DNA from: Panopea generosa
Taxonomy: Eukaryota > Mollusca > Bivalvia > Adapedonta > Hiatellidae
Assembly (NCBI GenBank): GCA_029582155.1
Contig: CM055903.1
Coordinates: 35,878,353-35,942,352 of the forward strand
Direction of reading: 5' to 3'
Length of the DNA stretch: 64,000 nucleotides
Part shown: piece after piece, positions 26,555 to 36,965 of the stretch
Layout: each line of letters begins with the position of its first letter
How positions within the stretch are numbered: the first letter of the stretch is position 1
Program-made: the position numbers and the translations under genes
The notes under the pieces: model-generated
What the model saw: only the letters and a program-made list of their open reading frames with translations
What the model was told of the DNA's origin: nothing
The model's database searches: none

Positions 26555-26833
26555 TGCAACGTCTACACCAGCAAGTCATTACCTCAGAGTGTCACATCAA
26601 ATTCAAGATTGGAAGGATACAGATGGCATATATCAGAGGTATGGAACTGGAAACTTGTACATAGTAAGGGTGTTACTTTAAAAACACTGACACTGCACCA
26701 GACAGTTTATTGAAAGTAGTTGGGTGTAAGTGTAAAGTCTGATTGCCGCATGGCTTGTTGCACATGTAAGAAGCACGGACCAGAGTGCTCATCAACATGT
26801 GAACAATGTTACACACAAAATAAGGCGCTTTGA
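26555..26833 (+). pseudogene. Relic with a CXC-like cysteine cluster
   Basis: From 26744 the frame reads CRMACCTCKKHGPECSSTC followed by EQC, then ends at TGA 26831-26833. Just upstream, one frame over, is GCKCK. Together they give a C-x-C-x-C series like tesmin/TSO1-type (CXC) zinc-binding domains, seen in some repetitive, transposon-associated proteins. Upstream (about 26565-26650) another frame reads SHYLRVSHQIQDWKDTD. The frame change between GCKCK and the rest, plus upstream stops, indicate a decayed copy. Its family is an inference from cysteine spacing only. Confidence 0.4.
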
Positions 26834-27242
26834 GGGCGTCGATTGCAAATGCAAGATAATATTTGTTCGGTTATTCTTGGTTTTTTATTTGTATAAATAT
26901 GCGTTCGTACGTGCGTGAAAAGTTGTTATATAGTAAATATGAACCAACAGTACCACGAGTGTGAAGTACCATTTATTCACGTTATAATACAGGTGGGTGG
27001 GGTTTTCTTAAACTACTGTTATCACATTCACGTTTTCTTCTATTATCAAGCGCCTACAAAAGCATGTAAGTTAACACAACATAATTGTATCACTTAGTTT
27101 ATAAAAAATTGTCAACAAAACATAAATATTTCGTATATGTATCTATACGTTCTACCTGAACAGTTAATAACACATTTTCTCATTTAATATGAATATGCAT
27201 ATCAATATATTCAGAAAAAAGCAAATTCATATTCTTCTTTTA
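26834..27242. other. Unassigned AT-rich spacer
   Basis: Nothing recognisable. Confidence 0.35.
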
Positions 27243-28005
27243 GCATGTTAGCAAGGAGTATATATACTGGATATTTAGGAGTATAAATACTGGTTAGCAA
27301 GGGGTATATATAGTGGTTAGCAAGGAGTATATATATTGGTTAGCAAGGAGTATACATACTGGTTAGTAAGGAGTGTACATACTGGTTAGCAAGGAGTGTA
27401 CATACTGGTTAGCAAGGAGTATACATACTGGTTAGCAAGGGGTGTATATATTTGTTAGTAAGGGGTATACATACTGGTTAGCAAGGAGTGTACAAACTGG
27501 TCAGCAAGGGGTATACATACTGGTGAGCAAGGAGTGTACATACTGGTTAGCAAGGAGTGTACATATTGGTTAGTAAGGAGTGTAAATACTGGTTAGCAAG
27601 GGAGTACATACTGGTTAGCAAGGAGTATACATACTGGTTAGTAAGGAGTATACATTCTGGTTAGTAAGGAGTGTACAAACTGGTTAGCAAGGGGTATACA
27701 TATTGGTTAGCAAGGAGTGTACATACTGGTTAGATAGAAGTATACATACTGGTTAGCAAGGAGTATACATACTGGTTAGCAAGGAGTATACATACTGGTT
27801 AGCAAGGAGTATATATACTGGTTAGCAAGGAGTATACATACTGGTTAGCAAGGAGTATATTACTGGTTAGCAAGGAGTATACATACTGGTTAGCAAGGAG
27901 TGTATATACTGGTTAGCAAGGAGTGTACATACTGGTTAGCAAGGCGTATATTTACTGGTTAGCAAGGAGTATACATACTAGTTAGCAAGGAGTTTATATA
28001 CTGGT
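27243..28005. repeat. 23 bp minisatellite (about 33 units)
   Basis: The core is ggttagcaaggagtata followed by catact. Variants are ggttagtaagg, gggtata and gtgtaca. Both edges grade into unique sequence. Confidence 0.95.
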
Positions 28006-28724
28006 CAAATTCGCAAAGAAACCTTCTGTTACTTTTAGTTTCGGGGTTTGTCCAAAATGTTGCATTTCTAATGCAGCGACCAAATTTGTACCAAACATTC
28101 TTTATTGTTGTTTTGTTGTATAGGGTAAAAAGGCAAAAACGTGTAAAGCACGCAATATTTGCAGTAATCAACTTTATTGAAGATATATGCATGAACCTCT
28201 ATAATTCTAGCCACTCTCCGCCGAAACAAGAACAATTTAAAACAACACAATAACATCATCTACGCATAACCCCAAGCCTAACAACTCAATGAAAGAGTGG
28301 TAATTAAAAATAAACGTCCAGTATACTAGAGTACTTTTTCAAAATTAAGGGAAAATGTCAACAATGTGTACTGGTAGAAATAATATAAAAAAATGTACAT
28401 GTATATGCCTAATATTACTTCATAATTATATACTATATCTCATTATTGAAAGGAAGGAATATACTTCCAATGTTACTGGTCTAAAAGTAAAATAATGTTC
28501 TTTTGAAACGAATACGGCATTATTCTAAAGAAATATATCACGGACATTGTTAAATAATTTTATCAATACATCAGTCTAAATATCTACTTGAAATGAATAA
28601 ACATTAATTTACAAAATACATTTTTTTGAAAATGAAATAACCAACATGTATGATTAGTCCAGCCATCAATAACTTGTATGAAATATCATAATCGTTAACG
28701 TAATAGTGTTTATCATTTACTTAC
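28006..28724. other. Unassigned AT-rich spacer (intronic in the gene model)
   Basis: Short overlapping open frames occur on both strands, none with a recognisable product. Confidence 0.3.
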
Positions 28725-28762
28725 GTCAACACAGTTGTTGGTTGGTGTGGTTGGTGTGGTTA
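28725..28762 (-). CDS. Candidate 38-base exon, Thr/Pro-rich linker
   Basis: On the minus strand, acceptor attattttacag and donor gtaagt, both near consensus, flank 38 bases. Read in phase 1/0, using the G left by the exon at 30911-31077, it gives VTTPTTPTNNCVD. This is a Thr-Pro linker ending in a Cys, leading directly into PCTTESG of the exon at 5837-5911 if 13347-13397 is skipped. Such linkers are common, often O-glycosylated, in secreted animal proteins. The other two frames contain stops. Both splice sites and the phase fit make this one of the stronger exons. Confidence 0.5.
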
Positions 28763-28921
28763 CTGTAAAATAATATAATAACAGAATAAAACGCAAACCT
28801 TTAAAAGATATCTTTTGCAATATTATAAATAAAGCACAAATGTATTTACTCGCAATAATGAAACATTCTAAAAAGTTTTGAACAACACACATTGTTTACC
28901 GTTTTATTGACACATCGCTGT

Positions 28922-30665
28922 CATTATCGACCGGCGGCCCAGACCGCAACAATATTATAGAGCTATGGAGGTGCGTATTCATTATCGGCCGGCGGCCCAG
29001 ACTGCAACAATATTATTGAGCTATGGAGGTGCGTATTCATTATCACATGGCGACCCACACTGCATTAATATTATAGAGGTATGGAGGTCCGTATATATTA
29101 TCACCCGGCGGCCAACACTGCATAAATGATAGGTAGATATGGAGGTCCGTAATTATTATCAACAGGTGGCCGACACTGCATTCATTTTACAGGGTTATGG
29201 AGGTCCGTATTCATTATCAACAGGTGGGCCACACTGCATTAATAGTTTGTAGATATGGAGGTCCGTAATTATTATCAATAGGCGGTCGACACAGGTGGGC
29301 CACACTGCATTAATATTATGTAGGTATGGAGGTCCTTATTAATTATCAAGCGGAGGCCCACACTGCATAAATAATATGTAGGTATGGATGTCCGTATTCA
29401 TTATCAACCGGCAGCTAACACTGCATAAATAATATGTAGGTATGGATGTCCGTATTAATTATCAACCGGCGGCTAACACTGCATAAATATTATGTAGATA
29501 TGGATGTCCGTATTAATTATCAACCGGCGGCTAACACTGCATAAATATTATGTAGATATGGATGTCCGTATTAATTATCAACCGGCGGCTAACACTGCAT
29601 AAATATTATGTAGATATGGATGTCCGTATTAATTATCAACCGGCGGCTAACACTGCATAAATATTATGTAGGTATGGAGGTCCTTATTAATTATCAAGCG
29701 GAGGCCCACACTGCATAAATAATATGTAGGTATGGAGGTCCGTATTCGTTTTAAATCGGCGGCCCGCACTGCATAAATAATATGTAGATATGGAAGTTCG
29801 TATTCATTATATCCCGGAGGCCCGCACGGCATTAATATCATGTAGATATTGAGGTCCGTATTCATTATCAACAGGCGACCCACACTGCATTAATATTATG
29901 TAGATATGGAGGTCCGTATTCATTATCAACAGGCGGCCCACATTGCATTAATATCATGTAAATATTGAGGTCCGTATTCATTATCAACAGGCGACCCACA
30001 CTGCATTAATATTATGTAGATATGGAGGTCCGTATTCATTATCAACAGGCGGACCATACTGCATTAATATTATGTAGATATGGAGGTCCGTATTCATTAT
30101 CAACAGGCGGCCCACACTGCATTAATATTATGTAGATATGGAGGTCCGTATTTATTATCAACAGGCAGACCACACTGCATTAATATTATGTAGATATGGA
30201 GGTCCGTATTCATTATCAACAGGCGGACCACACTGCATTAATATTATGTAGATATGGAGGTCCGTATTGATAATCTCCCGGCGGACCACACTGCATTAAT
30301 ATTATGTAGATATTGAGGTCCGTATTGATAATCACCCGGCAGCCCACACTGCATTAATATCATGTAGATATGGAGGTCCGTATTCATTATCAACAGGCGG
30401 CCCACATTGCATTAATATTATGTAGATATTGAGGTCCGTATTCATTATCAACAGGCGGCCCACACTGCATTAATATTATGTAGATATGGAGGTCCGTATT
30501 CATTATCAACAGGCGGCCCACACTGCATTAATATTATGTAGATATGGAGGTCCATATTCATTATCAACAGGCGGACCACACTGCATTAATATTATGTAGA
30601 TATGGAGGTCCGTATTGATAATCACCCGGCGGCCCACACTGCATTAACAACATGGAGGTATGTAG
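28922..30665. repeat. 58 bp minisatellite (about 30 units)
   Basis: The core is atatggaggtccgtatt, preceded by 'gcattaatattatgtag' and followed by 'cattatcaacaggcggccca'. The left edge (28922-29200) is the most diverged and the middle the most uniform. A block with 'ccggcggctaacactgc' repeats four times at about 29460-29650. Confidence 0.95.
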
Positions 30666-30910
30666 GTTCGTATTCAACTTGCATAAAGACCAATACGCCA
30701 GTATCATTAGCTATATTATACCGAATCTACCATGAAAATACAAAATAACTAGTTCAATGTTTCATTGGGGCATATCACATCCTTTGGAAAAGATGGAGAA
30801 ATCATAATAACACACATTATACATCTTTTATGGATATTTTGTGTTTTAAAGGACTTTGCTGATATACATAGATGTTACATTTAGAAGTAACGACGGGGTG
30901 AAATGCATAC
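30666..30910. other. Spacer between the 58 bp array and the exon candidate
   Basis: No features are seen apart from the donor side of the exon at 30911. Confidence 0.3.
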
Positions 30911-31077
30911 CTTTGGCAATGGTACACATATTTATATAAAGGAAATCGTTGATGAAACGTGAACCCTGCATTGCTAATAGAGTTGCCATTTGAGATGTAA
31001 ACAAACGATCACCAAAGCCAATGTTTGGTAATTGGTCAGCGTTCATAATTATGATTTTTTGAATTAATATTCTAGTA
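30911..31077 (-). CDS. Candidate internal exon (55 codons)
   Basis: The minus-strand acceptor is ttttccttacctcattttag (exon start 31077; an alternative AG gives 31071 in the same frame) and the donor is gtatgc after AAAG. The frame is open for 55 codons and includes NADQLPNIGFGDRLFTSQM, a short hydrophobic helix-like stretch, and FLYINMCTIAK at the end. It finishes in phase 1, as the 38-base exon needs. I do not recognise the family. An ATG inside (MNADQLP) could instead be a start codon if the upstream exons are not joined. Confidence 0.5.
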
Positions 31078-31135
31078 CTAAAATGAGGTAAGGAAAATTA
31101 AGGTTAATAAAACTAATCGAGAGCGCATCTAAGCT

Positions 31136-31164
31136 CCCCACCCCCCACCCTACCCCAATACCCC
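31136..31164 (-). other. G-quadruplex-type motif (minus strand)
   Basis: On the minus strand five G-tracts of 3-6 bases are separated by loops of 1-4 bases: GGGG TATT GGGG TA GGG T GGGGGG T GGGG. In the gene model this would be in the intron between 31495 and 31077, on the transcript-sense strand, less than 60 bases from the acceptor. Confidence 0.7.
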
Positions 31165-31494
31165 ACCAACCACCACCATCATCCTCGGGTTTTCCACATT
31201 GACAGAACGTGGCATTGCCAGACAGACATTTTAAAGCAATGTTTATATGAATCAGTAAAAAATTCCAAAGATGAAGAAATACTACAATTTCATGATTGAG
31301 GTTGAATAAATCTGATATCAATTAGTTTTAAACGATTTAAACTTAAATTTTATATTTTTTTCACTTAAGTTCAATGACTAAAATTATATATATTTATTCA
31401 TAGTATTATATATGTAATCGAATATCCGTCACAAACATATTAATTTTACCTTGGGAGTAGATTAAGAATTAAATTGGGATAACATTACACTAAC
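31165..31494. other. Unassigned intronic spacer
   Basis: It includes a Cys-containing open frame on the minus strand (ALKCLSGNATFCQCGKPEDDG, about 31180-31240), but no acceptor AG is suitably placed, so I do not call it an exon. Confidence 0.3.
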
Positions 31495-31531
31495 TTTCTA
31501 CTCTCGTATATCATTTCAAATGATTTAGTGC
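31495..31531 (-). CDS. Candidate 37-base exon (weak)
   Basis: Acceptor tgtcatactcaag and donor gttagt flank 37 bases that read GTKSFEMIYESR in phase 1/2. That is the only phase able to connect the exons at 32922-33000 and 30911-31077. The acceptor has a poor pyrimidine tract, and many short AG...GT windows exist, so a chance match is quite possible. Confidence 0.25.
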
Positions 31532-32067
31532 CTTGAGTATGACAACTGCCAAATATTGTCGCTTATTAAGTGATAATAACATCATTCTGAGATGATTGGA
31601 ATGCTTTTAAGTGATTTGAATCATAATGATTTACCTCCATTGAATAGTTGATGCATATGAAATGGAAAAAAAATAATTGGATAAATTAACACCCGTTTAT
31701 TTCTGACACACCAGAATCGCTAATGAAAACATGTTCGAAATAAGCGAATCAACTGTATGTTGTACGACACGATCCTCTGAGAAAAAAAAATAGGAAGAGA
31801 TCAAACTCGGTGTATTCGATGTAGGCCAAACTGCGAGCCTCTTTGGTAAATATATGTTTTTAAACAACTTTAGATATATATATGTTTGATTGATAATAAC
31901 AAGTTGAACAGGTTTATTTCCATTATTTCCAGATCTGAAACCCCATGTAGTTGATCTTGTCACTGGCTATAATTAGACCAACCTGAAGAGACATGTTACA
32001 TTCTAAACATTATATAGTTGCTTAGTCAAATTTTACAACCAAGTTTCATTTGTTTTAGTTGCTGATA
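31532..32067. other. Unassigned spacer
   Basis: AT-rich; no feature supported. Confidence 0.3.
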
Positions 32068-32760
32068 TTATTCATTATGCACATTGTTATACAAATTATT
32101 GGTTCTAAGGACAAAAGCTTTATGTATAAACATTCCTAGATTTTTATAACCCGTACTTTATCATTATTACAAAGTTCTACAAGTGTTTGCATGTTCGGTC
32201 ATTTTCAGTTTTAACTTGGAATAAAACAAATTCTTAAGTCATAATATAAATTACACTCTAACATAAAATGAAATTCATCCTTCAAAATATTGCATAAACT
32301 ATATTTTCTATGATTAATTGTACTTACAATTTTAGCCCATCTACCTGTTTCAATAGCAAGTTTATGGGACGAAACTCTTAATTGAGTTAAACTAGTATGG
32401 GATTTTCTTAATTTTATTGTATTTGAATATGGCTGAAACAATAAGGTTTGATATGTAATTATAAAATTTACTTCTTTGTTAAACATTGTATAAAATAAAT
32501 CGACATTTCCAACAAAATTCAAGCCTCATATAGTCCAAGATTACAGAACAAGTCTTTCAAATTCGCTTTTAACATCAAATAAACCTTTTAGTGTACTTTT
32601 TCTTATTTGTTTTTAATCTTTTTGCCCACAATTTTATAATATCTAAGAAAAGGCATCCTACCAATTTCTCCTGTAACAAAATCGTTCTTTTCTTTACTCT
32701 TAATAAACGCTTACACAATTTTAAATGAGTTTTTTTGTTATTTTGTCTCCTTATTTAACT
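32068..32760 (-). pseudogene. LINE C-terminal fragment
   Basis: The minus strand encodes LRVSSHKLAIETGRWAKI, then CNILKDEFHFMLECNLYYDL, and in another frame VRVIKNLGMFIHKAFVL with a stop near 32070. This is the C-terminal end of a LINE RT protein with the C-x2-C...H-x4-C type cluster partly kept. It is related in pattern to, but distinct from, the LINE at 1134-3126 (LPLRIETGRYAG). The RT core is missing and the fragment lies in an intron of the gene model. Confidence 0.75.
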
Positions 32761-32921
32761 CCCACTTTACTCGCACTATTAAGGATTGATGCTAAAGCTT
32801 ATCGAAAAGATCTTAATAAATCTTTGTTTAACTGGTATATCAGTGAACTTGTAAAAGTATTTATTCAATATAAAAAATAGCGTGTATGTAATGCAAGATG
32901 TATGGTACAAAGACGACTAAC

Positions 32922-33000
32922 CTGGCTGGCAAATCAATTGGCTATTATCGTTCTTACGAGGTTGACATGTTCCAGTCCCACCATCAGAGGTAACACACGG
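32922..33000 (-). CDS. Candidate Cys-containing exon paralogous to 5837-5911
   Basis: On the minus strand ttatattgcag precedes 79 bases ending at donor gttagt. The frame begins PCVTSDGGTGTCQPR and continues through KNDNSQLICQP, leaving one base (phase 0/1). The first 12 residues and the acceptor match the exon at 5837-5911 (PC-T...G-SG/TG-CQ). An alternative internal donor (gtaaga after CAACCTC) would shorten it without changing phase. The match between two separate places, at the same position relative to the splice acceptor, is the best evidence that both are coding. Confidence 0.5.
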
Positions 33001-33389
33001 CTGCAATATAATTTTTTTTATAATTTTCTTTTTAATAATTCACCTGTCCGAAAGACAGGCTTAAACATTCATCTGGCATACTTCTCTTGTAGTTTACTAT
33101 TTTATCAACGAATGTTACTGGTATACTTATGAAAGAAGCAAAGTGTATGTTTGTATTTTATCATTTTGGTCATTACATATTATTTTTTATACCATGTTTT
33201 TCGTTGAAATCAGCTGTGTTGCAGGTTTCTTATTAATAAAGTTAAACCAGTTTAACCAGCTAAAAAGTGACTGGAGACAAACAAAATAAAGACCTATAGA
33301 CTTGGTGTCGATTATAACTACATTTCATGTTTAATGTATTACCTAAATTAGATATTCTAGATTTGTATTTATATTTGATAGTTTCTTAC
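33001..33389. other. Intronic spacer (in the gene model)
   Basis: AT-rich, no features seen. Confidence 0.3.
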
Positions 33390-33479
33390 CTTCTGATGGT
33401 CATTATTCTGTTTCCTGCATTGTTTCTTGGCTTGACCTCTATTTCCCATCACCGGTTCAAGTGTTACTATGGCAAGCAT
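33390..33479 (-). CDS. Candidate 30-codon exon, basic and Gln/Lys-rich
   Basis: The minus-strand acceptor is caaatatttag and the donor gtaagaaac after CAGAAG. Only one of three frames is open across 90 bases. It begins MLAIVTLEPVMGNRGQAKKQC and ends RKQNNDHQK. Phase is 0/0, so it joins PCVTSDGG of the next exon directly. The initial ATG could be a start codon, but there is no clear signal peptide, so an internal exon is more likely and the true N-terminus probably lies further right. Confidence 0.45.
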
Positions 33480-34138
33480 CTAAATATTTGATATAGATTT
33501 GAAATCTTAATACATTATGATTATGAAAAACAGAAGACAAAACGTCAAAAATTTCAATACAAATTGTATATCCAACGCGCTCCTTTAGTGCCTGTCTAGT
33601 ATACATTCATTTATCCTATTATAATGCGTTAGGTAATGTAACGGAAGAGTGGTCGAATAAACGTATGCTCAACGTGCATTTCGTAGGTAACGCACTAAAT
33701 TTCCATTCGGGTAATTGCTTTAAGTTAATATCAAAAGATATATACTCAAACACATTTTGGTCAATAACTTTTGTTAACTCTGATAACTTTGTGTTCCGAT
33801 AATGAGGCACAAAGCGGATACATACTTACTCATTTTATGACGACAATACAATTTTGAAATGTAATAAATGTTTACCTACGGTATCCTAATGTCTATGTAA
33901 GGTTGTATATATATATATACCTAAATGTTAGTACAATACATAACGATCTAAAGGGAATATATCTGGACTTTTTCAAAATTTTAAATTGGTTAAAAACATT
34001 TTCTTCCAATATAACATTCCTATATAAACTATATACTCACTGGCCCTGGATTGCCGAAAGGAAATAATTTTCATATCTAGACATGTCAAAATAATACATG
34101 TATATTGAAAATGAATTTCCCAACTTAGACTACGCTCC
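33480..34138. other. Unassigned AT-rich spacer
   Basis: A minus-strand open frame (33619-33810) containing SELTKVIDQNVFEYISFD has no matching splice sites. It is left unassigned. Confidence 0.3.
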
Positions 34139-35030
34139 TAGGTTAGACTAAAGGTTTGACTAAAGGTTAGACTAAAGGTTAGACTAAAGGTTAGACTAAA
34201 GGTTAGACTAAAGGTTAGACTAAAGGTTTGACTAAAGGTTAGACTAAAGGTTAGACTAAAGGTTAGACTAAAGGTTTGACTAAAGGTTAGACTAAAGGTT
34301 AGACTAAAGGTTTGACTAAAGGTTAAACTAAAGGTTAGACTAAAGGTTTGACTAAAAGTTAGACTTAAGGTTAGACTAAAGGTTAGACTAAAGGTTAGAC
34401 TAAAGGTTTGACTAAAGGTTAGACTAAATGTTAGACTTAAGGTTAGACTAAAGGTTAGACTAAAGGTTAGACTAAAGGTTAGTCTAAAGGTTTGACTAAA
34501 GGTTTGACTAAAGGTTAGACTAAAGGTTAGACTAAAGGTTAGACTTAAGGTTAGACTAAAGGTTAGACTAAAGGTTTGACTAAAGGTTAGCTTAAAGGTT
34601 AGACTAAAGGTTAGACTTAAGGTTAGACTAAAGGTTAGACTAAAGGTTAGACTAAAGGTTAGCCGAAAGGTTTGACTAAAGGTTAGACTAAAGGTCAGAC
34701 TAAAGGTTAGACTAAAGGTTTGACTAAAGGTTAGACTAAAGGTTAGACTAAAGGTTTGACTAAAGGTTAGAATAAAGGTTAGACTAAAGGTTAGACTAAA
34801 GGTTAGACTAAAGGTTTGACTAAAGGTTAGACTAAAGGTTAGACTAAAGGTTAGACTAAAGGTTAGAATAAAGGTTTGACTAAAGGTTAGACTAAAGGTT
34901 TGACTAAAGGTTAGACTTAAAGGTTAGACTAAAGGTTAGACTAAAGGTTAGACTAAAGATTTGACCAAAGGTTAGACTAAAGGTTTGACTAAAGGTTAGA
35001 CTAAAAGTTAGACTAAAGGTTAGACTAAAG
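34139..35030. repeat. 12 bp minisatellite (about 74 units)
   Basis: The unit is ggttagactaaa with a frequent variant ggtttgactaaa and rarer ggttagacttaa. Each standard unit contains the dyad TTAG-A-CTAA, so single strands can fold locally. It is almost free of length variation apart from a one-base insertion near 34920. Confidence 0.97.
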
Positions 35031-36389
35031 TAGATTTTCCAATTACAATTGTAACATATTTTGTGGCGTATTAAAGGAGTCACGTGATTTCATTATGATT
35101 TCAGTTTGATCATTTATACAGGTTAACACGTAGCATGATTGTTTCGTCTTAGAAACAGTCCGAATGTCGATGCAAAGTCGTCAAACAGTATTCATTTAAG
35201 TGCTGTCTATTTCTGGAATGGGGATTTTAACTTTACCACTCAAATTTAAATATCAGCTTTGTCATGTTTTGGAGGATTTGACTTAGCCAAACCATTCGGA
35301 CATTTTTTTATTTATTAATAATCATGAAATACCTTTTATCCATCTTATTTTATTAGACATTTATAGCGTCTTTAACTGATATAGCTTTACAATATAACTA
35401 AAAGATTTTACTAAATTTATAAATTGTGCCATTTATTTTTGTTCTGTCAGGCTATAAAGAAAAGAAAATCGTTTCTCTAATCATGCATGCTATATATATA
35501 CAAAAAATATCGACTCAAAACGAATATATATGCTTATGTCTACTTTTAAAACTACCATATGTTTAATTCAATATTTCGATTTATATATATTAATTATTCC
35601 CCGGTCCGGACGTTCACGTGTTAGTGGCGGCTGCGACGACGACGATACCCGTTACACACTAACGCTCAAACAAACGCAAACCGACTCGCCGTGTGTACCG
35701 CGGTGCTATCTTAACCCAACTTCATCAGCGTTTACGTCGTCAATGAACTGTTTTTCGCCGCCGATCATAAATAGAAAACCTTGCAACACAATCTATAAAG
35801 ATATATGTCATTCCATACGCCTTTATTAACATTTTTTTTTTCAAATGAAAACCATGTATTGTTTGTTTTTTGAGTTAGTACATTTATACAGTCTACATAA
35901 TATGTATATAGATTTTAAGTTGGTACCTTAGTGGGCCCTTTTTAAGTATATTTGCACTATTGTTTATTCAAAATTGAAGTAGTAAACCCAATAAACTGTG
36001 TAAAATGACGTATAAGCCATAAGTCTATACTACTTGGTCGAACCCAATAATTTCCTTTTTGGCCGAATACTACTGTTTTATATGCACATATAACGTATAT
36101 ATAAGGTAACCAACATCCCATAAGCTTTATAATATATGTTATAAAACGGGAGATAATAATTGAACGGTATTTCCGATTTTAGATCTTATTAGTCCATAAT
36201 GTATAATATATACAAATACACAATGAAATAGAATAAACCAACTCAATAGCATTGGTTTCAACCATTGATTATAAATCATGGTTTAACATCTCTCCACACC
36301 CACCAAAATAGGTCAAACCTAAGGTACAAAAACACCATCAATATTATTCTTGAGAAATATTTCGATATATAAGAGTTGATTACTGTACA
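35031..36389. other. Unassigned region with a CpG-rich island (35600-35760)
   Basis: Most is AT-rich. 35600-35760 is clearly richer in GC and CpG (cgacgacgacg, ccgcggtg, cgccgccg). An imperfect inverted pair, gtccgaatg at about 35158 and cattcggac at about 35292, may mark a small foldback element. No gene is recognised. Confidence 0.35.
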
Positions 36390-36965
36390 CTATATATGTA
36401 CACTATATATGTACACTATACACGTACGTTATATATGTACACTATATATGTACGCTTAAAATGTACACTATGCATGTACACTGTATATGTACACTATATA
36501 TGTACACTATATATGTACAATATACATGTATGCTATATATGTAAACTATATATGTACATTGTTTATATACACTATATATGTACGCTATATATGTATGCTA
36601 TATATGTACACAATATACGTATGCAATATATGTACGCTATATATGTACACTATATATGTACGCTAAATATATATGCTATATATGTACACTATATATGTAT
36701 GCTAAATATATACACTATATATGTACGCTATATATGTACGCTAAATATGTATGCTATATATGTTCGCTATATATGTTCGCTATATATATACGCTATATAT
36801 GTACGCTATATATGTACGTTACATATGTACACAATATATGTATGCAATATATGTAAGCTATACATGTACGCTATATATGTACGCTGTATATGTACACTTT
36901 ATATGTACGCAATATATGTACGCTATATATGTACGCTATATATGTACGTTATATATATGTACACT
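36390..36965. repeat. 13 bp AT-rich minisatellite (about 44 units)
   Basis: The unit is tatatatgtacac with variants tgtacgc, tgtatgc and tgttcgc. It contains GTAC and ATATAT palindromes. Stop-free frames on the plus strand are an effect of the 39-base super-period. Confidence 0.95.

Larger units (their letters stand above)
5150..33479 (-). other. Span of a putative multi-exon minus-strand gene (3' part)
   Basis: The model links exons at 33390-33479, 32922-33000, 31495-31531, 30911-31077, 28725-28762, 13347-13397, 5837-5911 and 5252-5272. Every junction has AG before and GT after the exon, and phases run 0/0, 0/1, 1/2, 2/1, 1/0, 0/0, 0/0, then stop. The end has a stop codon and an AATAAA signal. 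The product would be a small cysteine-bearing protein whose N-terminus lies outside the recognised exons. The family is unknown. The PC-T-G-SG-CQ-G-C pattern is reminiscent of small cysteine-rich tails of secreted proteins, but that is a guess. Introns hold the 30, 32, 51/50, 23 and 58 bp arrays. The exons at 31495 and 13347 are the weakest links. RNA-seq would decide. Confidence 0.45.

Noticed and set aside
31180-31240. Minus-strand Cys-containing frame ALKCLSGNATFCQCGKPEDDG as an exon
   Set aside because: No acceptor AG within reach, and the reading ends in the G-rich tract.
34139-35030. Interstitial telomere
   Set aside because: The unit is ggttagactaaa, not a TTAGGG series; only one half resembles the hexamer.
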